A stretch of 64,000 nt of DNA from contig JACKPV010000033.1 in assembly GCA_024233305.1 (NCBI GenBank), positions 151,167 to 215,166 of the forward strand. Reading direction: 5' to 3'. A model generated the notes under the pieces. That model was not told the DNA's origin. It made no database searches and worked only from the letters and a program-made list of their open reading frames with translations. This DNA comes from Verrucomicrobiales bacterium (GTDB lineage Bacteria > Verrucomicrobiota > Verrucomicrobiia > Limisphaerales > J093). Positions within the stretch are counted from its first letter, which is position 1, and every line of letters begins with the position of its first letter. The position numbers and the translations under genes are program-made. Below, in pieces: positions 18,559 through 25,700 of this stretch.

Positions 18559-18650
18559 GCTCTCGGGCAGTTTAATCGTCCGGTCCCGGCCCGCCGCCGG
18601 ACCACGGGGAATCTGGACGCCCGCCGCGACGATGCTACACTGCTCCGGTC

Positions 18651-19895
18651 ATGGCGTTACCAACCGCGAATGCACCCAAGCGAGTGAACCTCCGCCGACC
18701 TGACGTGATGCAGGACGTCGAGGCGCTGGTGGTGTCGCATTACCGCAGCAGTCTCGTCGAGCGCATCCGGGCCAACGGCGGCACCCTCGAAGCCGGCAAC
18801 CTCAAGGTGAAACTCGCCAAGGAGTTCGGCTTCTGCTACGGCGTCGAGCGGGCCATCGACCTGGCCTATGCCGCCCGGCGCTACTTCCCGCCCCCCACCC
18901 GGATTTTCCTGCTCGGCGAGATCATCCACAATCCCGAGGTCAACGAGCAGATCCGCAACATGGGGGTGGTCAGTCTCGCCGCCCGTCCGACCGCTGACGA
19001 ACTCGCCCGGCTCGCCGCGGACGATGTCGTGATCATCCCGGCCTTCGGCACCGAGGTCGCCACCCGGCGCAAGCTTGAGGAAAAGGGCTGCATCCTCGTG
19101 GACACGACCTGCGGCGACGTGATGAGCGTCTGGAAGCGCGTCCGCCAGTATTCCAAGGAGGCGGTCACGAGCATCATTCACGGGAAGGCGAAGCACGAGG
19201 AAACCAAGGCCACCACCTCCCAGGCCACGGCCAATGGCACCGGGCACTACCTGGTCGTCTACAACCTCGAGGAAACCGATTATCTCTGCGACTACATCCT
19301 GAATGGCGGGGATCGGGAGGTGTTTCTGGCGCGCTTCAAGCGGGCCTGTTCCCCGGGCTTCGATCCCGACCTGCACCTGCGTTCGGTGGGGGTGGCGAAC
19401 CAAACCACCATGCTGCGCGGCGAGACCGAGGAGGTGCAACGCCGCATCCGGCGGGCCATGGAACAGAAGCACGGCGGAGAGGCATTGGGCGGGCATTTCC
19501 GTTACTTCGACACCATCTGTGGCGCGACCCAGGAACGGCAGGACGCGCTGCACCGCCTCCTCCAGGAACCGCTCGACCTGTTGCTCGTCGTCGGCGGTTA
19601 CAACTCGTCCAACACCTCGCACCTTGCCGAAATGGGCGAAAAGCAGCTTCCCACGTTCTTCATCAAGAACGCGGCAAAAATGGAGTCAGACCACCTGATC
19701 CGCCATTGGAACCAGCATCTCGGGCGCGAGGAGGAGACCCGGGACTGGCTGCCGGAACGGCCTCTGATTGTGGGCATCACCGCCGGCGCATCCTGCCCGA
19801 ACAACCTCATCGAAGACGCCATCCGGCGGCTGTTCGAGTTGCGGGGCGTGGCCCTCCAAACCCTTCTGCCGGATGCAGGCGAACCGCCCGTCTGA
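18651..19895 (+). CDS. ispH: 4-hydroxy-3-methylbut-2-enyl diphosphate reductase
   Basis: 414 residues, the long form of IspH found in cyanobacteria, plastids and Verrucomicrobiota/Planctomycetes. It makes IPP and DMAPP from HMBPP in the last step of the MEP isoprenoid pathway using a [4Fe-4S] cluster. The three cluster cysteines are present: FGFCYGVERA (C62), VDTTCGDVMSVW (about C154) and DTICGATQERQD (about C290). Substrate-binding stretches LGEIIHNPEVNEQI and VVGGYNSSNTSHL are intact. A TACACT -10-like box ends 9 nt before the ATG, with CTGGAC 17 bp further upstream, so transcription may be leaderless. The dGTPase-like gene follows about 100 bp downstream. Confidence 0.97.
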   Translation: MALPTANAPKRVNLRRPDVMQDVEALVVSHYRSSLVERIRANGGTLEAGNLKVKLAKEFGFCYGVERAIDLAYAARRYFPPPTRIFLLGEIIHNPEVNEQIRNMGVVSLAARPTADELARLAADDVVIIPAFGTEVATRRKLEEKGCILVDTTCGDVMSVWKRVRQYSKEAVTSIIHGKAKHEETKATTSQATANGTGHYLVVYNLEETDYLCDYILNGGDREVFLARFKRACSPGFDPDLHLRSVGVANQTTMLRGETEEVQRRIRRAMEQKHGGEALGGHFRYFDTICGATQERQDALHRLLQEPLDLLLVVGGYNSSNTSHLAEMGEKQLPTFFIKNAAKMESDHLIRHWNQHLGREEETRDWLPERPLIVGITAGASCPNNLIEDAIRRLFELRGVALQTLLPDAGEPPV

Positions 19896-19999
19896 GCCGA
19901 ACCCCGCCCGGCGGATTCCCCCAAGCCGTGGCCCGCAAACCACCGTCTCCCCCGCGCGCCGCCGGTCCGCGTCCGGTGGCCAGGGCTTTGTCTGCCGGG

Positions 20000-21214
20000 A
20001 TGGGATCGGTCGGCCGACGAACCGGCCCGATCCGCCTGCGCTCCCGCGAAACGCTCGAACAGGAAGAACACGAGTTCCTGGCGCCCTACGCCCAGTTCAG
20101 CCGGGACACCCGCGGTCGGCGGCACTCCGAGACCGCCCCCGAATGGCGCACCCAGTTCCAACGGGACCGCGACCGGATCATCCATTCGCGCGGCTTCCGT
20201 CGGCTTGAGTACAAGACGCAGGTTTTCCTCAACGGTTCGGGCGATCACCTCCGCACCCGGCTCACCCACACCATCGAAGTCGCCGCCATCGCCCGGAACA
20301 TTGCGCGGGCGTTGCGCCTGAACGAGGACCTCACCGAGGCCATCGCCCTGGCCCACGACCTCGGGCACCCGCCGTTCGGCCACACGGGCGAGGAGGTGTT
20401 GAACGTCCTCCTCGCGGACCACGGTGGCTTCGAACACAACCTGCAGAGCCTGCGGGTGGTGGATGAACTCGAGCGCAAATACCCCCGGTTCCGCGGCCTC
20501 AACCTCTCGTGGGAGGTGCGGGAAGGACTGCTCAAGCACCGGACAGCCATCTCCGATCCCGCCACTCTGGCCGGGTTCCCATTCCCCTGCCGGTCGCTCG
20601 AGGCCCAGGTTGCCAACCTCGCGGATGAAATCGCCTATTACAGTCACGACCTCGACGACGGACTCGAGACGGGGCTCTTGCAGGAGGAGAACCTGGCCCG
20701 GGAAGTCCGGGCCTGGAAGCGTGCCGCCGATCAGGTCCGGAGCCAGCACGGACGGCTTCCCAACGAATGCCGTCGCTACTTTACCGTCCGCTGCCTCATC
20801 GACGATCAGGTGCGCGACGTGGCGGAAACCACGGCACGACGCATCCGACGGGCGGGGGTTCGTTCGGCCGACGACGTCCGCTCGCAGGCGGAGAACTTGG
20901 TGCAGTACAGCCCGGAACGCCGCCGGCTCAACCAGCAACTGCGTCGTTATCTCTACGCCCGCCTCTATTACAATCCGGAGGTAAACCAGCCCAACCGCCG
21001 TGCCGCCGGCATGCTCGAGGCCCTGTTCGCCCGCTACCTCGCCAACCCACGCGAAATGGGCGATTCCGCCGCCCGTCGCCGGGCCCGCAAAGAACCCTGC
21101 CGGGCAGTCGGCGACTACATCTCGGGGATGACCGACCGCTTTGCCACCCTGGAATACGAACGCCTGGTCGGCCCATCGCCCACCGTGAAACACCGGGGCA
21201 AGTCGGGCGTCTGA
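20000..21214 (+). CDS. dgt: Deoxyguanosinetriphosphate triphosphohydrolase-like HD protein
   Basis: 404 residues from the ATG at 20000; a GTG at 19928 is an alternative start. The open frame reaches back into ispH, but the family N terminus (ETLEQEEHEFLAPYAQFSRD) begins just after 20000. HD-phosphohydrolase metal ligands: RLTHTIEVA (about residue 87) and ALAHDLGHPPFGHTGEE (about 115-131), plus IAYYSHDLDDGLE near the middle and the family RDRIIHSRGFRRLEYKTQVF before the first His. Such enzymes hydrolyse dNTPs to deoxynucleosides and triphosphate and help set dNTP pools; some act in phage defence. Probably co-transcribed with ispH. Confidence 0.93.
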   Translation: MGSVGRRTGPIRLRSRETLEQEEHEFLAPYAQFSRDTRGRRHSETAPEWRTQFQRDRDRIIHSRGFRRLEYKTQVFLNGSGDHLRTRLTHTIEVAAIARNIARALRLNEDLTEAIALAHDLGHPPFGHTGEEVLNVLLADHGGFEHNLQSLRVVDELERKYPRFRGLNLSWEVREGLLKHRTAISDPATLAGFPFPCRSLEAQVANLADEIAYYSHDLDDGLETGLLQEENLAREVRAWKRAADQVRSQHGRLPNECRRYFTVRCLIDDQVRDVAETTARRIRRAGVRSADDVRSQAENLVQYSPERRRLNQQLRRYLYARLYYNPEVNQPNRRAAGMLEALFARYLANPREMGDSAARRRARKEPCRAVGDYISGMTDRFATLEYERLVGPSPTVKHRGKSGV

Positions 21215-21440
21215 GCCCGCTCCGTGCCGCACGCGGCAGCCGGGAAAATCGGATCGAGGCCGGAGTTCCGAACGACCTTGAAACCTCGACCCATCTTTCC
21301 TCCAAATGGCCGCCTCAACCCCACGATTCCAGGAACCGGAATGCACGGTAATCCTGGGCGTCGCCCCCCCGCTCTCGGATGCAGCAAAGCACCGGTTCCG
21401 GAGGAAGTCGGGGACCGACAGCGGTCCGGGACGGGCCCCG

Positions 21441-22112
21441 CTACTCGGCCGGGCGCGGCGTGATCATGAGTCGACCGTCTTCGACGGTGATGCTCTGGAG
21501 CCGCTGCAGCGTCATCATCCCCTCCTGATTCTTGTAGAAATCCTTCGCCAGGTTCTGCTCGCTGATCGCTTTCATGGCCTCCTCGGGCACCAACTGCCCC
21601 TTGACCTCGAGCGACTGCAGCGCGACCAGGAAGAAGCCGTTGTCAAGCGACACCTTCAAGTCCGCCGAACCATTCAGATAGCGCCCTTTCACCGCGCCTT
21701 TGATGGGTGGCGGAAACGGGATGGTTTCGAGCGGAAGGCTGATCGTGCCCCGCAGGCGGTCGCCTTCGATGCCGACGTAGACCTTGTCGCGCACCTCTTT
21801 CATGTCCGGCACACTGGCGATCAGGATGTTCAGTTCCCGCTCGTCGAGCACGAGCGGCTCGGTCGGAGTCCCCGCCTTGATCGCGGTGGTGAACGTCTCG
21901 ACGCGGTCCCGCAAGGCCTGGGCCTCCGCCGGAGCGTAGTCGATGCCGGGCAACGCCATCGGACGGCTGTCGGTAAAGCGCTCGACCTGCTTGCCAACCC
22001 ACCACTTGGCGCCGAAATACAGGCCCACCGCAGCGAAGATGAGAAGCAGGATGGACGTCAGGCACCCGTAGAAGAAACAGCCCGGCCCGGATTTTCTGGT
22101 CGTCGTGGTCAT
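21441..22112 (-). CDS. Hypothetical single-pass membrane protein
   Basis: 223 residues from the ATG at 22112. The N terminus is cytoplasmic (MTTTTRKSGPG), followed by one membrane span (CFFYGCLTSILLLIFAAVGL) and a soluble domain. That domain has a regular alternation, PLVLDERELNILIASVPDM ... VYVGIEGDRLRGTISLPLE ... GRYLNGSADLKVSLDNG, reminiscent of lipid-binding or AsmA/LEA-like beta folds. I do not recognise a family with confidence. It converges on the dGTPase gene and is divergent from the LarA-like gene. Confidence 0.75.
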   Translation of the reverse strand: MTTTTRKSGPGCFFYGCLTSILLLIFAAVGLYFGAKWWVGKQVERFTDSRPMALPGIDYAPAEAQALRDRVETFTTAIKAGTPTEPLVLDERELNILIASVPDMKEVRDKVYVGIEGDRLRGTISLPLETIPFPPPIKGAVKGRYLNGSADLKVSLDNGFFLVALQSLEVKGQLVPEEAMKAISEQNLAKDFYKNQEGMMTLQRLQSITVEDGRLMITPRPAE

Positions 22113-22287
22113 GCGTCGTGAACGTTTCCCGGCACCCTGCCTCAACCACCCCCACCCCTCAAGGGGTTATTCACCCCGCTCGTGGCGGACCGCTCGCCTC
22201 CGTCGCCACCGAAAACCAAGGGCCGGGGACCGGAGCGCCGCCTTCGATGTTCGCTTCCCGCCATCGGACCGGCTAGCTTCCCACTCG

Positions 22288-23580
22288 ATGAGTGAACTCA
22301 CGTCCGTCAGCCCCATGCCCAACCTGATTCGCGCGCGGCAGCGTTTTCCCGTGAATCCGCCCGTCGACATCTCCGCGGCCGTCACCGCGGAACTGAAGCC
22401 GCTGCTGGCGGGCGTGCCCCGCGGGGCGGAGATCGCAATCGCCGTCGGCAGCCGGGGAATCACCCGCTTGGCGGAAATCGTTGCCGCCGCCATCCGGGTC
22501 GTCCGCGAGCACGGCGCCTTTCCAGTCATCGTGCCGGCGATGGGCAGTCACGGCGGGGGCACCCCGTCCGGACAGACCGAACTTCTGGCCGGCTACGGCG
22601 TCTCGGAAGCGCTGCTCGGCGTCCCGCTCCGGTCGGACATGACGGTGCGCTCGGCGGGAGCCACCGCAGAGGGAGATGAGGTGGTCTGCGGCCTGTCGGC
22701 CCTCGGCGCAGACCGGGTCCTGCTCATCAACCGGGTCAAACCCCACACAGACTTCCGCGGCGCAATCGGCAGCGGGCTGGTCAAGATGCTGGTGGTCGGG
22801 CTCGGCAAGCACGAAGGGGCCCGGCGCTTTCACGCAGCGGCGAGCCGGTCGGGTTACGAGACCGCCCTGCGCCAGTTTGCCGCTGTTCTCAAGCCGGTGG
22901 TACCGCTGCTCGGCGGACTCGCCATTCTCGAAGACCAGCGGCATCAACCGGTCCGCCTTTGCGGCGTGCCGCCAGCGGCGTTGGAGGCGCGCGAGGCCGC
23001 ACTCTGCCAGCAGGCTCACGCCCTCATGCCGCGATTGCCCTTCGACGACGTCGACCTGCTCATCGTGGACCAGATGGGGAAAAACATCAGCGGGACCGGC
23101 ATGGATCCAGCGATCATCGGGCGCATGATTCACGGCTACTCGACCCAGATCGATCCGCAACAACCGCCGCCCCGGGTCCGCCGCCTCCTGGTTCGTGAAC
23201 TCACGCCCGAAAGTCACGGGAACGCCATCGGCATCGGCATGGCAGACTTCACCACCGAACGGCTGGTGCGCGCGATGGATTCGGAAGTGACGCGGATCAA
23301 CGCGTTGACGGCGCTGTCGATCCAGGGGGCAAAGCTCCCGATCTGCTTCCCGAATGACCGCGAAGCCATCGAAACCGGCTTGTGCACCCTGGCCCTCCCG
23401 GACCCCACCGCCGCCCGCGTGGTCCGCATCCGGGACACCTTGTCCGTGGAAGTCATCGAGTTTTCGGAAACCCTGCAGGGGCAGGAACGGAAAGACTGCG
23501 AACTGGAATTGCTCTCCCCGCCCCGTGCCCCCGTCTTCGATCCAGCCAACAACCTGCCGGCGCTGATCAGCAATCCGTGA
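22288..23580 (+). CDS. LarA-like (lactate racemase N-terminal domain, DUF2088) protein
   Basis: 430 residues from the ATG at 22288. A TAGCTT box ends 8 nt upstream and no Shine-Dalgarno is visible; the frame is open further upstream to 22105, but without family similarity. The Rossmann-like half has IAIAVGSRGITRLAEIV and VIVPAMGSHGGGTPSGQTEL, and the RVKPHTDFRGAIGSGLVKML segment is typical of the DUF2088/LarA superfamily. LarA uses a nickel-pincer cofactor to racemise lactate; relatives of unknown substrate are common. The catalytic residues of true LarA cannot be confirmed by eye, so the exact reaction is open. It ends 21 bp before the GIY-YIG/tRNA array. Confidence 0.8.
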   Translation: MSELTSVSPMPNLIRARQRFPVNPPVDISAAVTAELKPLLAGVPRGAEIAIAVGSRGITRLAEIVAAAIRVVREHGAFPVIVPAMGSHGGGTPSGQTELLAGYGVSEALLGVPLRSDMTVRSAGATAEGDEVVCGLSALGADRVLLINRVKPHTDFRGAIGSGLVKMLVVGLGKHEGARRFHAAASRSGYETALRQFAAVLKPVVPLLGGLAILEDQRHQPVRLCGVPPAALEAREAALCQQAHALMPRLPFDDVDLLIVDQMGKNISGTGMDPAIIGRMIHGYSTQIDPQQPPPRVRRLLVRELTPESHGNAIGIGMADFTTERLVRAMDSEVTRINALTALSIQGAKLPICFPNDREAIETGLCTLALPDPTAARVVRIRDTLSVEVIEFSETLQGQERKDCELELLSPPRAPVFDPANNLPALISNP

Positions 23581-23917
23581 AGGGGCCCCTGAGACTCGGG
23601 GTGGTGCCAGAGGACGGATTTGAACCGCCGACCAACCCCGACCGCGGTCGGGGCTGCTCTACCGCTGCGCCCTCCGCTCGTTCGCACCATTCCAGCACTT
23701 TGCCTGGGCTCTTCCACCGTTTGAACCGCCGCTCCAATTGCCGCGCTTCGACCAGGCTCTCACAGGCGACGCTGGCCACCAATACCCACGGTGCATCCTT
23801 GGCGGTGGTGGCGGTATGCCCGCGTGAGTGTTGTTCGAGCCGCCGCTCCAGGTCGGTGGTCGAGCCGTAGTAGTGACGCCCGCTGCTGGATCGAAGCACG
23901 TACGCCCAAGCGGCCAT
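23567..23917 (-). CDS. GIY-YIG nuclease, array copy 5 (most distal), extended C terminus
   Basis: 116 residues. Identical to the other four copies up to SSGTTP, then reads into unique flanking sequence (SLRGPFTDC) because the unit boundary is passed. GIY-YIG core: AWAYVLRSSSGRHYYGSTTD (YVL and YYG stand for GIY and YIG), catalytic-type Arg in LERRLEQH, and Glu in EARQLERRFKRWK. This is the small UPF0213/UvrC-N-like single-domain type. A good Shine-Dalgarno (AGGAG) lies 8 nt before the ATG. The last ~30 residues are encoded by the tRNA-like segment. Confidence 0.85.
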   Translation of the reverse strand: MAAWAYVLRSSSGRHYYGSTTDLERRLEQHSRGHTATTAKDAPWVLVASVACESLVEARQLERRFKRWKSPGKVLEWCERAEGAAVEQPRPRSGLVGGSNPSSGTTPSLRGPFTDC

Positions 23918-23930
23918 GATTCTCGCTCCT

Positions 23931-24257
23931 TCACTTCGGGGTGGTGCCAGAGGACGGATTTGAACCGCCGACCAACCCCGACCGCGGTCGGGGCTGCTCT
24001 ACCGCTGCGCCCTCCGCTCGTTCGCACCATTCCAGCACTTTGCCTGGGCTCTTCCACCGTTTGAACCGCCGCTCCAATTGCCGCGCTTCGACCAGGCTCT
24101 CACAGGCGACGCTGGCCACCAATACCCACGGTGCATCCTTGGCGGTGGTGGCGGTATGCCCGCGTGAGTGTTGTTCGAGCCGCCGCTCCAGGTCGGTGGT
24201 CGAGCCGTAGTAGTGACGCCCGCTGCTGGATCGAAGCACGTACGCCCAAGCGGCCAT
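23931..24257 (-). CDS. GIY-YIG nuclease, array copy 4
   Basis: 108 residues, identical in sequence to the copies at 24271, 24611 and 24951. Catalytic-domain motifs as in the first listed copy (YVLRSSSGRHYYGSTTD, LERRLEQH, EARQLERRFK). The stop TGA lies inside the GAAGTGAAGG that precedes the next copy's Shine-Dalgarno, so termination and re-initiation are only 14 nt apart. The array could therefore be translated as one polycistron from the tRNA promoter. Confidence 0.88.
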   Translation of the reverse strand: MAAWAYVLRSSSGRHYYGSTTDLERRLEQHSRGHTATTAKDAPWVLVASVACESLVEARQLERRFKRWKSPGKVLEWCERAEGAAVEQPRPRSGLVGGSNPSSGTTPK

Positions 24258-24270
24258 GATTCTCGCTCCT

Positions 24271-24597
24271 TCACTTCGGGGTGGTGCCAGAGGACGGATT
24301 TGAACCGCCGACCAACCCCGACCGCGGTCGGGGCTGCTCTACCGCTGCGCCCTCCGCTCGTTCGCACCATTCCAGCACTTTGCCTGGGCTCTTCCACCGT
24401 TTGAACCGCCGCTCCAATTGCCGCGCTTCGACCAGGCTCTCACAGGCGACGCTGGCCACCAATACCCACGGTGCATCCTTGGCGGTGGTGGCGGTATGCC
24501 CGCGTGAGTGTTGTTCGAGCCGCCGCTCCAGGTCGGTGGTCGAGCCGTAGTAGTGACGCCCGCTGCTGGATCGAAGCACGTACGCCCAAGCGGCCAT
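24271..24597 (-). CDS. GIY-YIG nuclease, array copy 3
   Basis: Third, central copy; 108 residues with the same protein sequence as its neighbours. The C-terminal GLVGGSNPSSGTTPK is the translation of the tRNA 3' half (variable loop, T arm, acceptor strand, CCA). The same bases thus specify protein sequence and a tRNA-like RNA. Confidence 0.88.
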   Translation of the reverse strand: MAAWAYVLRSSSGRHYYGSTTDLERRLEQHSRGHTATTAKDAPWVLVASVACESLVEARQLERRFKRWKSPGKVLEWCERAEGAAVEQPRPRSGLVGGSNPSSGTTPK

Positions 24598-24610
24598 GAT
24601 TCTCGCTCCT

Positions 24611-24937
24611 TCACTTCGGGGTGGTGCCAGAGGACGGATTTGAACCGCCGACCAACCCCGACCGCGGTCGGGGCTGCTCTACCGCTGCGCCCTCCGCTCG
24701 TTCGCACCATTCCAGCACTTTGCCTGGGCTCTTCCACCGTTTGAACCGCCGCTCCAATTGCCGCGCTTCGACCAGGCTCTCACAGGCGACGCTGGCCACC
24801 AATACCCACGGTGCATCCTTGGCGGTGGTGGCGGTATGCCCGCGTGAGTGTTGTTCGAGCCGCCGCTCCAGGTCGGTGGTCGAGCCGTAGTAGTGACGCC
24901 CGCTGCTGGATCGAAGCACGTACGCCCAAGCGGCCAT
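24611..24937 (-). CDS. GIY-YIG nuclease, array copy 2
   Basis: 108 residues, identical to the adjacent copies. The absence of any visible substitution between copies means either very recent amplification or continuing gene conversion. Confidence 0.88.
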   Translation of the reverse strand: MAAWAYVLRSSSGRHYYGSTTDLERRLEQHSRGHTATTAKDAPWVLVASVACESLVEARQLERRFKRWKSPGKVLEWCERAEGAAVEQPRPRSGLVGGSNPSSGTTPK

Positions 24938-24950
24938 GATTCTCGCTCCT

Positions 24951-25277
24951 TCACTTCGGGGTGGTGCCAGAGGACGGATTTGAACCGCCGACCAACCCCG
25001 ACCGCGGTCGGGGCTGCTCTACCGCTGCGCCCTCCGCTCGTTCGCACCATTCCAGCACTTTGCCTGGGCTCTTCCACCGTTTGAACCGCCGCTCCAATTG
25101 CCGCGCTTCGACCAGGCTCTCACAGGCGACGCTGGCCACCAATACCCACGGTGCATCCTTGGCGGTGGTGGCGGTATGCCCGCGTGAGTGTTGTTCGAGC
25201 CGCCGCTCCAGGTCGGTGGTCGAGCCGTAGTAGTGACGCCCGCTGCTGGATCGAAGCACGTACGCCCAAGCGGCCAT
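24951..25277 (-). CDS. GIY-YIG nuclease, array copy 1 (next to tRNA-Met)
   Basis: 108 residues. The ATG lies 25 bp downstream of the CCA end of tRNA-Met, with AGGAG 8 nt before it, so transcripts reading out of the tRNA would carry this gene. Small stand-alone GIY-YIG proteins next to tRNA genes may be mobile homing-type nucleases; a target inside the tRNA 3' half is suggested by the repeated sequence but not shown. Confidence 0.88.
   Translation of the reverse strand: MAAWAYVLRSSSGRHYYGSTTDLERRLEQHSRGHTATTAKDAPWVLVASVACESLVEARQLERRFKRWKSPGKVLEWCERAEGAAVEQPRPRSGLVGGSNPSSGTTPK
24962..25029 (-). other. tRNA-like segment at unit 3' end (also at 23602, 23942, 24282, 24622)
   Basis: Read 5' to 3': a D-arm-like CAGCGGTAGAGCAG (tRNA-Met has CAGTGGTAGAGCAG), then the palindrome CCCCGACCGCGGTCGGGG in place of the anticodon arm. 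The exact tRNA-Met 3' part follows (TTGGTCGGCGGTTCAAATCC onward to CTCTGGCACCA). The 5' acceptor strand is missing and the 8+2+8 palindrome leaves no 7-nt anticodon loop, so this cannot be a translating tRNA. It keeps a T arm and CCA end and could be seen by tRNA-processing enzymes. Five identical copies. Confidence 0.85.
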
Positions 25278-25301
25278 GATTCTCGCTCCTTCACTTCGGG
25301 G

Positions 25302-25376
25302 TGGTGCCAGAGGACGGATTTGAACCGCCGACCAAGGGCTTATGAGTCCCCTGCTCTACCACTGAGCTACTCTGGC
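25302..25376 (-). tRNA. tRNA-Met (anticodon CAT), CCA encoded
   Basis: A 75-nt cloverleaf: acceptor GCCAGAG/CTCTGGC, D arm GCTC-AGTGGTA-GAGC, anticodon loop CTCATAA, T arm GGCGG-TTCAAAT-CCGTC, and an encoded ACCA end. The anticodon stem GGGGA/GCCCT has an A-G mismatch next to the loop and a G-T pair at the base. CAT could be elongator Met, or Ile after lysidine modification; it lacks the usual initiator features. The array of GIY-YIG units lies directly at its 3' end. Confidence 0.93.
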
Positions 25377-25700
25377 AAAACAAATTGAGACACAACGCTT
25401 TGAGCGCTGATTTCAAAGGTCCGAAAACTGGTCTTTTCACCCGGCTTTGCCACCGTGGTACCCAGGAATCCAAACGGATAAGCCGCACCGTTCCGAACCA
25501 TCGGGGCGCCATTATGCGCTGACCAAAAGGGGTGACAAGCAGTTTCGCCGTAAGCGGATAATGGCGGTTCGGCAGGCTTGCGAAACGAGGCGCTTCCAGA
25601 GTTCGGGGTTGGCTTGGAGCGTAAAGGGGGCGAAAGGGGCTCCAAAGGTCGACCGCAAACGCCTGAACCACCGACGCCCTTGCTGGCTGGAAGACCGACG
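25377..25700. other. Intergenic region upstream of tRNA-Met
   Basis: 324 bp between the tRNA 5' end and the stop of the helicase-partner gene. It should contain the tRNA promoter; no clear -35/-10 pair can be singled out, and no gene is recognisable. Confidence 0.4.

Larger units (their letters stand above)
23602..25301 (-). repeat. Tandem array of five 340-bp tRNA/GIY-YIG units
   Basis: Five direct repeats with a period of exactly 340 bp start at 23602, 23942, 24282, 24622 and 24962 and look identical. Read on the minus strand, each unit runs CCCCGAAGTGAAGGAGCGAG, ATG, a GIY-YIG ORF, then a tRNA-like 3' region ending in CCA. At the right the array abuts a complete tRNA-Met whose last 34 bases equal the unit's 3' end. 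At the left the last unit ends in the same ...GGCACCACCCCGA before unique sequence. This is the arrangement expected if a unit was added behind a tRNA gene and then amplified in tandem. Confidence 0.95.

Noticed and set aside
23602..23669. Unit 3' ends as functional tRNA genes
   Set aside because: No 5' acceptor strand, and the palindromic arm leaves no 7-nt anticodon loop.
23659..24057. 132-codon frames overlapping each GIY-YIG gene
   Set aside because: They repeat with the unit but read tRNA and nuclease sequence in another frame and lack any domain.
23602..25301. CRISPR-like or satellite array
   Set aside because: Units are 340 bp, contiguous, protein-coding and without spacers.
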